This document shows, piece by piece, positions 1 to 5,846 of a DNA stretch of 6,709 bases. Under the pieces are notes generated by a model. It saw only the letters and a list, made by a program, of their open reading frames with translations. It did no database searches and had not been told where the DNA came from. Numbering within the stretch: position 1 is the stretch's first letter; the number at the start of each line of letters is the position of its first letter. Both the position numbers and the translations under genes were made by a program. This DNA is from an uncultured Solobacterium sp. (GTDB taxonomy: Bacteria > Bacillota_I > Bacilli_A > Erysipelotrichales > Erysipelotrichaceae): contig CAKMPP010000074.1 in the NCBI GenBank assembly GCA_927911475.1, positions 1 to 6,709 of the forward strand, given 5' to 3'.

Positions 1-881
1 ATGATGGGAAACATTGTAAAAGAAAATAGTGTATTTTTTATTTGGAAATGCAATATTTGAAAACGGTATTCTTGGTTTTCTGATTACATTTTTTAATCAC
101 AGTTGTGATTGCAAAGATATTTACAACGATACTTGAGAAGTTAGTTGATCATGCGATGAAAAAAGATGCTAGAGCAAGTATGCCATTTAAGTATCTTTTA
201 AAAATAATACGTACAGTCATTTATGTTATTGCAGTGTTTGCAATCTTGATGAATGTAAAGCCTTTGCAGAGTATTTCTACGGCGATACTAGGCGCAACGA
301 GTGTCATGACAGTTGTCGTTGGTTTAGCTGCGCAGGAAACATTTGGTAACTTTATCGCAGGTTTCTTTATCGTAATCTATCAACCATTCCACGTAGGGGA
401 TATGGTCAATCTTCCAGAGAAGAATATTTCTGGTACAGTCATTGAAATTACATTCCGTCATACAATCTTAAATACAATTGAGAACACAAAGATTATTGTG
501 CCAAATAGTACGATGAACTCGGCAATTGTAGAAGATAAAGCATTTGGACAGAAAACGTACATTCGCTATCTATTCTTATCCGTAGCGTACAATACTGATA
601 TTGATAAACTTGAAAGAGTGATTACAGATGTTGTTATCAATACAGATGGTGTGATTGATACAAGAAGTGTAGAAGCACAAGAAAAGAATTTACCAATCAA
701 TATTACGGTAAATGAGTTTTTAGATAGTGGTATTCAGATTCGATTCCCATTTACAACGAAGTCACTTGCAAAAAGCGTAGAGACTGCTTCTAAGATTCGT
801 AAGTCTTTACTTGTGGCATTTAGAGAGAATGAAATTGAGATTCCATATCAAAAAATTCAGATTATTAAGGATAATATGTAA
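1..881 (+). CDS. mscS: MscS-family small-conductance mechanosensitive channel, N-terminus split by two +1 frameshifts
   Basis: This is an inner-membrane channel of the MscS family, which releases solutes on hypo-osmotic shock. From 105 to the TAA at 879-881 the frame is open (258 codons). It holds a transmembrane segment (YLLKIIRTVIYVIAV), the pore-lining TM3 region (VVVGLAAQETFGNFIAGFF), and the MscS beta-domain with VGD and IIVPNSTM. A GTG at 105 opens this frame, but it has no ribosome binding site and would cut off TM1. Family-like sequence continues upstream in other frames: MMGNIVKENSVF from position 1, then LFGNAIFENGILGFLIT. The joins are one extra T in the T6 run at 34-39 and one extra T or A at 89-96. 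With both removed, the product is about 292 residues, with TM1 near residues 22-42, TM2 64-85 and TM3 94-124. The true start may be the ATG pair at position 1 or lie left of the window. Family assignment is firm; the start is not. No hairpin terminator is seen after the stop. Confidence 0.88.
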
Positions 882-891
882 ACGTTTACAT
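876..891. promoter_or_regulatory. Catabolite-responsive element (cre), perfect palindrome
   Basis: ATGTAAACGTTTACAT is a perfect 16-bp palindrome and matches every position of the CcpA consensus WTGNNARCGNWWWCAW. It overlaps the mscS stop codon and covers the -35 of a possible promoter (885-913). It could therefore repress transcription towards the ankyrin/EF-G operon when preferred sugars are present. The match is directly visible; that the protein is CcpA and not another LacI-family regulator is inference. Confidence 0.65.
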
Positions 892-913
892 TATTTTCAT
901 GAATTAATTTAAA
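885..913 (+). promoter_or_regulatory. Possible promoter overlapped by the cre palindrome
   Basis: TTTACA (885-890; 5 of 6 to the -35 consensus) is followed after 17 bases by TTTAAA (908-913; 4 of 6 to the -10 consensus). The -35 lies inside the cre palindrome, the usual arrangement for CcpA repression. The -10 is weak, so this is tentative. Confidence 0.35.
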
Positions 914-940
914 AAGTTATTAAAAGATAATCAAACAATA

Positions 941-968
941 TTGCAGGGAAATAAAATTGAGGTATTAT
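941..968 (+). promoter_or_regulatory. Possible promoter for the hairpin-rich leader and small ORF
   Basis: TTGCAG (941-946), a 16-base spacer, then TATTAT (963-968; 5 of 6 to TATAAT). Transcription would start near 975 and reach the terminator at 1116-1144, giving a transcript of about 170 nt if it stops there. Readthrough would serve the ankyrin/EF-G operon. Confidence 0.4.
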
Positions 969-1020
969 GTAGTTACAGGAACACGAAGTGTATTGAATAA
1001 GAGAATGGAGATGATGTAGC

Positions 1021-1104
1021 ATGACTACGAAGCATGTTCTTTTTGATATACAATATGAGATTGTACAAACCCCAGGCGGGGAGGTTTTTGAGGGTTCTCT
1101 GTGA
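1021..1104 (+). CDS. Possible 27-residue small protein, or part of a structured leader RNA
   Basis: An ATG at 1021 opens 27 codons (MTTKHVLFDIQYEIVQTPGG..., ending EVFEGSL) up to a TGA at 1102-1104. A GGAG at 1007-1010 lies ten bases upstream, and the ORF ends 11 bases before an intrinsic terminator. With the promoter at 941-968 it forms a complete miniature transcription unit. No family is recognised. The same stretch is rich in hairpins: ACAC/GTGT (981-991), GTAG/CTAC (1016-1028), TACAAT/ATTGTA (1049-1065) and CCCC/GGGG (1070-1081). A regulatory leader or small RNA is therefore an equally good reading. Given the frequent indels in this window, it could also be a fragment of something longer. 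The rest of the 882-1184 gap holds only the regulatory sites listed separately. Confidence 0.3.
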   Translation: MTTKHVLFDIQYEIVQTPGGEVFEGSL

Positions 1105-1115
1105 AAATGGTTTTT

Positions 1116-1144
1116 AGGATGGACATATAATGCCCATCCTTTTT
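1116..1144 (+). terminator. Intrinsic terminator between the leader/small ORF and the ankyrin gene
   Basis: AGGATGG (1116-1122) pairs with CCATCCT (1134-1140) around an 11-base loop, followed directly by TTTT. It lies 41 bases before the ankyrin start codon. It either ends the upstream transcript or acts as an attenuator for the operon. Confidence 0.7.
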
Positions 1145-1184
1145 CGTAACTAATTTCTGATAATCATACAGGAGGAAAACGATT

Positions 1185-1854
1185 ATGGATCAGACAAATT
1201 TAGACTTTTTTGAAGCAGCAGCCAGTGGCGATTTTGCGAAGTTATGTGCACAGGTTTCTAAGGGTGCAAACATTAACATCGCAAATGGTGATGGACGTAC
1301 AGCGTTAATGAGAAGCGCAAAAACGTGGTTACACTGAAATCGTACGTTTCTTATTAGACAATGGTGCGGATACAAGAGCTAGAGATAAAAATAATAAGAC
1401 AGCTTTAATGGGTGCCGCTAAGAAGGGTCACACAGACATTTGCCGTATGTTAATTCATGCGGGCGCAAACGTTGATGCCCACGATAATAAGGGTAGAACA
1501 GCTTTAATGAGAGCTTCATTACTTGGTCATAGTGACACAGTAAAGTACTTAATTTCTAAGAACGCTGATGTAAATGCAGTAGATGAACAGGGTCGTACAG
1601 CATTAATGGAAGCAGTAAATGCATATAAGTTAGATGAAATTAAAGATTTAGTAGATAACGGTGCAGATATCAATAAGGCTGATAATAAGGGTTGTACAGC
1701 ATTGATGCGCGCTGCATATATTGGAATTCCAGAATTAGTAAAGTATCTGCTTGAAAAAGGTGCAGATAAGACAATGAAGGATTTTGATGGTAATTTAGCA
1801 ATTCATTATGTACGTAAAGAATGCTTATCAGATTTGAAAGATATTTTGAAGTAG
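1185..1854 (+). CDS. Ankyrin-repeat protein, one +1 frameshift
   Basis: The gene starts at the ATG at 1185, behind AGGAGG at 1170-1175 (nine-base spacing), and ends at TAG 1852-1854. Read literally it stops at TGA 1335-1337. One extra A in the A5 run at 1319-1323 explains this: removing it joins ...TALMRSAK to RGYTEIVRFLLDNGAD without a break, giving 222 residues. The restored protein is almost entirely ankyrin repeats of about 33 residues. The TALM signature recurs at residues 39, 72, 106, 138 and 171, with GADI/GANV turn motifs between; partial repeats cap both ends, so about seven units. There is no signal peptide or membrane segment, so it is probably a cytoplasmic protein-binding scaffold. 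Its partner is unknown. It sits ten bases ahead of the EF-G-like gene, and its stop codon lies within that gene's ribosome binding site, so the two are surely co-transcribed. Fold assignment is firm; function is not known. Confidence 0.88.
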
Positions 1855-1864
1855 GAGGCCGACA

Positions 1865-3934
1865 ATGAAAGACTATTTAGCAAATGAAGTAAGAAATGTA
1901 GTTGTGCTAGGACATTCTGGCGCTGGTAAGAGTTCTGTCATTGAAGCCTGCCTATATTTTACAAAGGCAATCGAACGTTATGGAAAGAATAACGATGGCA
2001 CAACAGCTCTTAATTATGATCCTGAAGAAGGTAAACGTGGTACATCTGTATATTGCCATATCGCACCTGTAGAATGGAAAGATAAGAAAATCAACTTTAT
2101 CGATACTCCAGGTTATATGGACTATGCTGGTGAAGAAGCAACTGGACTTGTAATGGGTGATAATGCCTTAATTGTTGTAAACGCAAAAGAAGGAATTGAG
2201 GCTGGTACAGAGCGTGCTTGGCGTGAAGCAGTTTCCAAACAAAAGATTCCTACAATCTTCTTTGTAAATAAGATGGATGTAGAAAATGCAAACTTCGATA
2301 CTGTATACTCAACTCTTAGAGAAAAGTTTGGTAAGTCAGTAATCCCATTTGAAGTTCCAATCATTGAAAATGGTGTGGTTGTAGGTTCTGTTAATATCTT
2401 GCGTCGTAAAGCATGGTATTATAATGACCGTAATACAGCAAAAGAAGTGCCATCTGATTTAGTTGGTGAAGTAGAGCGTTACTACAATGAAATCGCAGAA
2501 GCTATCGCAATGACTGATGATGAACTCATGGAGAAATTCTTCTCAGGGGAAACATTTGATGAACATGAACTAGCCAAGGGATTACGTATTGGTGTACGTA
2601 ATGGTGATATCCGTCCTGTATACTGCGGTAGTGCAGAAAACCAAACAGGTATTGAACGTTTGTTAGACCTAATTACAGAGTATTTCCCAAGCTACGCAGA
2701 AAAGGGAAGAATCCAAGCTGAAACACTGAAGGGTGATATAGTTGACATGGAAACAAACGAAAATGAAGCACTCAGCGCATTTGTATTCAAGACAATCGTT
2801 GACCCATTCGTAGGTAAGGTTTCTTACTTAAAGGTAATGAGTGGTGTCCTCAATAGTGATAGCCAAGTATATAACTCCAAGAAGGACGTAACAGAAAAAG
2901 TTAATCAAATCTACGTTATCAATGGTAAGTATCAGATTGGTGTAGGTAAGTTATTTACAGGTGATATCGGTGCAGTTGTTAAGCTACAAGCAACAGAAAC
3001 AAACGATACATTGTGCACTCGTTCTAGAGTTATCAAGTATCCAGATATCGAGTATCCTCATCCAATGTTAGGATATGCAATTCATCCAAAGACAAAGACA
3101 GATGAAGATAAGTTATCCAGTGGTATTCATAATCTAATGTTAGAAGACCATACAATCAAACTAGTAAACAACGAAGAAACACACGAACAAGTACTATATG
3201 GTGTTGGTGATCAACATATCGACTTAATCCTTTCTAAGTTAAAGAGTAAGTATAAGGTTGAAGTAACTACAGAAAAACCAACTGTACAGTATCGTGAGAC
3301 AATCTCAGCAAAGGCTGAAGCACAAGGTAAATACAAGAAACAAAATGGTGGTGCAGGTCAGTATGGTGATGTTTGGGTAAGATTTGAACCAACAGATTCT
3401 GATGATATGGTATTTGCGGAAGAAGTATTTGGTGGTGCAGTTCCTAAACAATACTTCCCACCTGTTGAACAAGGTTTGCGTGACTGCATGAATAAGGGTG
3501 TTCTTGCGGGATATAAAGTAGTTGGTGTTAAGGCAACGCTATATGATGGATCTTATCACCCAGTAGACTCGAAGGAAGTAGCCTTCAAGGAAGCTGCTAG
3601 ACTTGCATATAATGCCGCAATGCCAAATGCCAAACCAGTTCTTCTTGAACCAATTGGTAAGGTTGTTGTGACTGCACCTGAAGACTATACAGGTACACTC
3701 ATGGGTGACTTTACAAAACGCCGTGGAATTATCTTGGATATGGGTACAGATGAAGATGGTCTACAGGTGATTAGAGCTGAAGTTCCAATGGCAGAAATGT
3801 TAACGTACGCAACAGAATTACGTTCTATGACACAAGGTCGTGGATGTTATGAATTAGCGTTTGATCGCTATGAAACAGCACCTCATGATGTAGCACAGAA
3901 AGTCATCGACGCAAGAAAGAGCGAGAAAGAATAA
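1865..3934 (+). CDS. fusA2: Elongation factor G-like translational GTPase (EF-G paralogue)
   Basis: This intact 689-residue protein has the full EF-G architecture. The GTPase domain has its P-loop at residues 16-23 (GHSGAGKS), switch I with RGTS at 58-61, DTPG at 80-83, NKMD at 135-138 and GSA at 255-257. Domain II spans roughly 300-385 and domain III 395-475. Domain IV (about 478-600) includes GGAGQYGDVWV and the tip loop SYHPVDSKEVAF. Domain V follows, with PEDYTGTLMGDF and MTQGRGCYELAF. GHSGAGKS in place of the canonical AHIDAGKT, and Ser for Thr at the fourth position of the RGIT motif, place it with the secondary EF-G-like group and not the essential fusA of the str operon. It binds GTP and presumably acts on ribosomes; whether it drives translocation, recycling or something else is unknown. 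The ATG at 1865 has AGGAGG at 1853-1858. The symbol fusA2 denotes a paralogue only. Confidence 0.92.
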   Translation: MKDYLANEVRNVVVLGHSGAGKSSVIEACLYFTKAIERYGKNNDGTTALNYDPEEGKRGTSVYCHIAPVEWKDKKINFIDTPGYMDYAGEEATGLVMGDNALIVVNAKEGIEAGTERAWREAVSKQKIPTIFFVNKMDVENANFDTVYSTLREKFGKSVIPFEVPIIENGVVVGSVNILRRKAWYYNDRNTAKEVPSDLVGEVERYYNEIAEAIAMTDDELMEKFFSGETFDEHELAKGLRIGVRNGDIRPVYCGSAENQTGIERLLDLITEYFPSYAEKGRIQAETLKGDIVDMETNENEALSAFVFKTIVDPFVGKVSYLKVMSGVLNSDSQVYNSKKDVTEKVNQIYVINGKYQIGVGKLFTGDIGAVVKLQATETNDTLCTRSRVIKYPDIEYPHPMLGYAIHPKTKTDEDKLSSGIHNLMLEDHTIKLVNNEETHEQVLYGVGDQHIDLILSKLKSKYKVEVTTEKPTVQYRETISAKAEAQGKYKKQNGGAGQYGDVWVRFEPTDSDDMVFAEEVFGGAVPKQYFPPVEQGLRDCMNKGVLAGYKVVGVKATLYDGSYHPVDSKEVAFKEAARLAYNAAMPNAKPVLLEPIGKVVVTAPEDYTGTLMGDFTKRRGIILDMGTDEDGLQVIRAEVPMAEMLTYATELRSMTQGRGCYELAFDRYETAPHDVAQKVIDARKSEKE

Positions 3935-3939
3935 TCCTC

Positions 3940-3982
3940 TAGGTGGAAAGTTCATTTGAAACTTTCCACCTATTGCATTTTA
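3940..3982 (+). terminator. Intrinsic terminator of the ankyrin/EF-G operon
   Basis: A perfect 13-bp stem, TAGGTGGAAAGTT (3940-3952) with AACTTTCCACCTA (3960-3972), around a 7-base loop, five bases after the EF-G-like stop codon. The tail (TTGCATTTT) is only moderately T-rich, and the -35 of the tRNA promoter lies within it. Confidence 0.85.
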
Positions 3983-4001
3983 AAAGGCAATCATATAAAA
4001 T
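3973..4001 (+). promoter_or_regulatory. Promoter of the tRNA-Leu gene
   Basis: TTGCAT (3973-3978), a 17-base spacer, then TAAAAT (3996-4001; 5 of 6 to TATAAT). Transcription would start only a few bases before the tRNA at 4010. The -35 follows the terminator stem directly, so the two units are packed without a gap. Confidence 0.55.
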
Positions 4002-4009
4002 AATTGAGC

Positions 4010-4094
4010 GCCCCCGTGATGGAATTGGTAGACGTACGGGGACTCAAAATCCCCCGGTAGCGATACCGTGTCGGTTCGAGTCCGACCGGAGGCA
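4010..4094 (+). tRNA. tRNA-Leu (anticodon CAA, reads TTG)
   Basis: A class II tRNA of 85 nt. The acceptor strands are GCCCCCG (4010-4016) and CGGAGGC (4087-4093). The D-stem is ATG/CGT with the GG of the D-loop at 4027-4028. The anticodon stem is GGGGA (4038-4042) with TCCCC (4050-4054) around CTCAAAA, placing CAA at 4045-4047. A long variable arm, CGGTA-GCGA-TACCG (4055-4068), is typical of leucine tRNAs. The T-arm is GTCGG-TTCGAGT-CCGAC (4070-4086). A4094 is the discriminator. The next bases are CTA, so CCA is not encoded and must be added after transcription. Two oddities: C4013 faces A4090 in the acceptor stem, and there is one extra base (C4037) between the D-stem and the anticodon stem. 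Confidence 0.93.
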
Positions 4095-4101
4095 CTAAGA
4101 G

Positions 4102-4131
4102 ACGATTCAACAACTGTTGGGTCGTTTTTTT
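4102..4131 (+). terminator. Intrinsic terminator of tRNA-Leu
   Basis: ACGATTCAAC (4102-4111) pairs with GTTGGGTCGT (4116-4125), ten pairs including two G-U, around the loop AACT. A run of seven T follows (4125-4131). It lies eight bases after the tRNA end. Confidence 0.88.
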
Positions 4132-4148
4132 CTTTGAGAGTATATCAA

Positions 4149-4176
4149 TTGCAATGCCATATATGCTTGATACAAT
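4149..4176 (+). promoter_or_regulatory. Extended -10 promoter for the glutathione peroxidase gene
   Basis: TTGCAA (4149-4154), a 16-base spacer, then TACAAT (4171-4176), with a TG extended -10 element at 4168-4169. A second TATAAT at 4176-4181 overlaps it but has no -35 at good distance. Transcription would start near 4183, just ahead of the ribosome binding site. Confidence 0.55.
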
Positions 4177-4203
4177 ATAATTAACCAAAGGAGAAAATGA
4201 ATT

Positions 4204-4743
4204 ATGGGATTTTATGATTATTATGTAACTGATGCGAGGGGCAATCAGATTTCTTTAAAAGAGTATGAAAATAAGGTGGTATTAGTAGTAAATACTGCTA
4301 CAGCTTGTGGTTTTACACCTCAGTATGAAGAACTAGAAAAACTTCATGAAAAGTACAATGAACAAGGCTTAGAAATTCTCGATATTCCTTGTAACCAATT
4401 CGGTGGACAAGCACCAGGATCTGATGAAGAGATTCATGAGTTCTGCTCTTTACACTTCAATACAAAATTTCCACACATGCACAAGTCAGATGTAAATGGT
4501 GAAAATGAATTACCATTATACACATTCTTAAAGGGTGAAAAGGGCTTTGAAGGATTCACAGGTGAAAAGGCAGACTTTATGAATGCGCACGTTGGTAACC
4601 TTGTTCCTAACTTTAGAGAAACTTCTGATATTAAGTGGAACTTCACCAAGTTCCTTGTTGACCGTAAGGGAAATGTAGTTGCTCGTTTTGAACCAACTGC
4701 TGATATGGCAGATGTAGAAAAAGCGATTCAAGAATTACTTTAA
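4204..4743 (+). CDS. gpx: Glutathione peroxidase family, thioredoxin-type peroxiredoxin-like
   Basis: This cytoplasmic 179-residue enzyme reduces hydrogen and organic peroxides. Peroxidatic Cys35 lies in NTATACGFTPQ. The tetrad partners are visible as Gln65 in PCNQFGG and Trp145-Asn146 in KWNFTKFLVD. A second cysteine, Cys81 in EEIHEFC, stands where the resolving cysteine of two-cysteine GPx proteins such as yeast Gpx3 (Cys36/Cys82) is found. This family usually takes electrons from thioredoxin and not glutathione, which is inferred here. No selenocysteine is used: the active-site codon is TGT. Length is normal, though residues 110-140 (GEKGFEGFTGEKADFMNAHVG) are longer than in yeast Gpx3. 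The start ATG at 4204 lies ten bases after AAAGGAG (4188-4194). An ATG at 4196 is out of frame and soon stops. It is probably co-transcribed with ssb, 66 bases downstream with no terminator between. Confidence 0.93.
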   Translation: MGFYDYYVTDARGNQISLKEYENKVVLVVNTATACGFTPQYEELEKLHEKYNEQGLEILDIPCNQFGGQAPGSDEEIHEFCSLHFNTKFPHMHKSDVNGENELPLYTFLKGEKGFEGFTGEKADFMNAHVGNLVPNFRETSDIKWNFTKFLVDRKGNVVARFEPTADMADVEKAIQELL

Positions 4744-4809
4744 TTTTTAGGGAGTCATTTCATCTTTTGTGAATATATACGTAGAAGGATATTCTATGGA
4801 GGAAGAAAG

Positions 4810-5127
4810 ATGAATGATTTAAATGCAGTTGAAATTAAAGGGACAGTAATGTACGAACCAAGCGTTCGTAGCACAAAGAATGATTCTACAATGTCAACAT
4901 TTTCAGTTTGTGTAAAACACAATGAACCAAGTAAAGCGAAGGACTATCTAAATGTAGTTGCGTGGGGAGATGTAGCGGATCAAGTTCGTGAAGAATTCCA
5001 TGCCGGCACAAGAATTGGCATTAAAGGCCATCTTCGTAAGCAGTTTTACATGAAAGATGAAAATAAGAAGACAGTCGTGCAAATCGTTGCAGAGAAAATC
5101 TATCATCCAAAAGATGAAACTGAATAA
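4810..5127 (+). CDS. ssb: Short single-stranded DNA-binding protein (OB fold)
   Basis: This 105-residue protein matches the SSB OB-fold along its whole length. It has N-terminal strand sequence NDLNAVEIKGTVMYEP, central STFSVCVKHNE, the hallmark DYLNVVAWGDVADQV with Trp52, and GTRIGIKGHLRKQFY. It ends at KDETE, with neither the glycine/glutamine-rich linker nor the acidic DDDIPF-type tail by which housekeeping SSBs recruit replication and repair partners. It is therefore likely a secondary SSB, comparable in size to the short SsbB proteins of Firmicutes linked to competence, or one from a mobile element. The start ATG at 4810 has GGAGG at 4798-4802, seven bases away. I see no indel, and the following terminator fits a natural end. 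It binds ssDNA; the specific process is not shown by context. Confidence 0.9.
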   Translation: MNDLNAVEIKGTVMYEPSVRSTKNDSTMSTFSVCVKHNEPSKAKDYLNVVAWGDVADQVREEFHAGTRIGIKGHLRKQFYMKDENKKTVVQIVAEKIYHPKDETE

Positions 5128-5135
5128 GTTATATA

Positions 5136-5166
5136 AAAAGTGCGTTGAACACGTACTTTTAATTTT
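5136..5166 (+). terminator. Intrinsic terminator after ssb
   Basis: AAAAGTGCGT (5136-5145) pairs with ACGTACTTTT (5151-5160), ten pairs with one G-U, around the loop TGAAC, followed by AATTTT. It starts nine bases after the ssb stop codon. The -35 of the next promoter occupies its loop. Confidence 0.75.
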
Positions 5167-5174
5167 GGTATAAT
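5145..5174 (+). promoter_or_regulatory. Extended -10 promoter for the UPF0126 gene, built into the ssb terminator
   Basis: TTGAAC (5145-5150; 4 of 6 to consensus), an 18-base spacer, then a perfect TATAAT (5169-5174) with a TG extended -10 at 5166-5167. Transcription would start near 5181, about 19 bases before the start codon. Confidence 0.75.
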
Positions 5175-5188
5175 ACGGACGTATTATA
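5169..5188. promoter_or_regulatory. Twenty-base palindrome over the -10 and start site, candidate operator
   Basis: The arms TATAATACG (5169-5177) and CGTATTATA (5180-5188) are exact reverse complements around a central GA. The palindrome contains the -10 and the predicted transcription start, so a bound dimeric protein would block initiation. The regulator is unknown. Part of the symmetry comes from TATAAT itself, but the ACG/CGT inner arms are not needed by the promoter. Confidence 0.5.
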
Positions 5189-5199
5189 ACGAGGATGAT

Positions 5200-5846
5200 A
5201 TGAATCAATATATATTTGTATTAGAAATAGTAGGTACCATTGCGTTTGCGATTTCGGGAGCACTTGTCGCAATGAAATCGAAGATGGACTTCTTTGGGGT
5301 TGTGATTATTGGAGTTATTACCGCAACGTTTGGTGGAATTATGCGTGATATTGTACTAGGGAGTGTACCACCAAGTGCGTTTTCCAATCCAGTGTATGTC
5401 GTTGTCGCTAGTGTTACTTCTGTTGTCGTATTCTTATTTGCATACTTCAATGTGAATACAAATAAGATTACGCAGAAAAATGCGTATAAGAATTTTTTGT
5501 TAATTGCAGATGCGATAGGATTAGGCGTATTTACTGCAGTAGGTGTACGTGTGGCTTTCTTCTTGTATCCAACAGCACATAGTTTCTTACTTGTATTCTG
5601 TGGTGTATTAACAGGTGTTGGTGGAGGTTTGTTCCGTGATATCTGTGTCAATCAATTACCACAAATCTTTCATACAGATGTGTATGCAATCGCATCAATA
5701 TTGGTGCGATTCCATGTGCAATGTTAATGCATGCAGGGAACATCTCATTTGGTATTTGGGTAGGAATTGGTGTGACAATCTTAGTAAGAGCACTGGCAAT
5801 TTTACATAAATGGAGTTTGCCAGTTGCTAAGAATATTCATGACTAA
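5200..5846 (+). CDS. yadS: UPF0126/TRIC-type membrane protein (YadS/YicG family), one frameshift
   Basis: The protein is an integral membrane protein with two tandem UPF0126 repeats, each carrying the family glycine/arginine motif: GGIMRD at residues 45-50 and GGGLFRD at 141-147. Hydrophobic helices fill most of the rest. Family members resemble trimeric cation channels (TRIC), and some bacterial ones have been linked to glycine transport; the substrate here is not known. Read literally it ends at 5725-5727 after ...YAIASILVRFHVQC. One missing base near 5698-5700 explains this: beyond it, another frame continues as IGAIPCAMLMHAGNISFG... to ...AKNIHD and TAA at 5844-5846. That gives about 215 residues, normal for the family. 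The start ATG at 5200 follows GAGG (5191-5194). The restored 3' end overlaps the convergent ArdC-like gene by about 20 bases. Confidence 0.88.

Noticed and set aside
960..1150. 6S RNA, SRP RNA, T-box or another known riboswitch ahead of the ankyrin gene
   Set aside because: I could not find the conserved cores of these RNAs, so only an unassigned leader or small ORF is proposed.
1190..1375. A minus-strand ORF opposite the ankyrin gene
   Set aside because: The plus strand carries clear ankyrin repeats behind a strong ribosome binding site.
3991..4188. A 65-codon minus-strand ORF with PPVGLEPTRYRYRGILSPRT
   Set aside because: It is the antisense reading of the tRNA-Leu gene and its terminator; this VGLEPTRYRYRG-like peptide is a known kind of spurious ORF opposite tRNAs.
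4300..4320. Possible selenocysteine glutathione peroxidase
   Set aside because: The active-site codon is TGT (cysteine) and no in-frame TGA is present.
4434..5208. Three minus-strand ORFs opposite gpx and ssb
   Set aside because: They are shadows of well-supported plus-strand genes and resemble no family.
5205..5651. A 148-codon minus-strand ORF opposite the UPF0126 gene
   Set aside because: The plus strand encodes a recognisable two-repeat membrane protein with both GGxxRD-type motifs; the antisense product is low-complexity Thr/Asn/Pro-rich, with no ribosome binding site or family.
5615..5809. A 64-codon plus-strand ORF overlapping the end of the UPF0126 gene
   Set aside because: It is neither the frame before nor the frame after the indel; the true continuation (IGAIPCAMLMHAG...) lies in the other frame.
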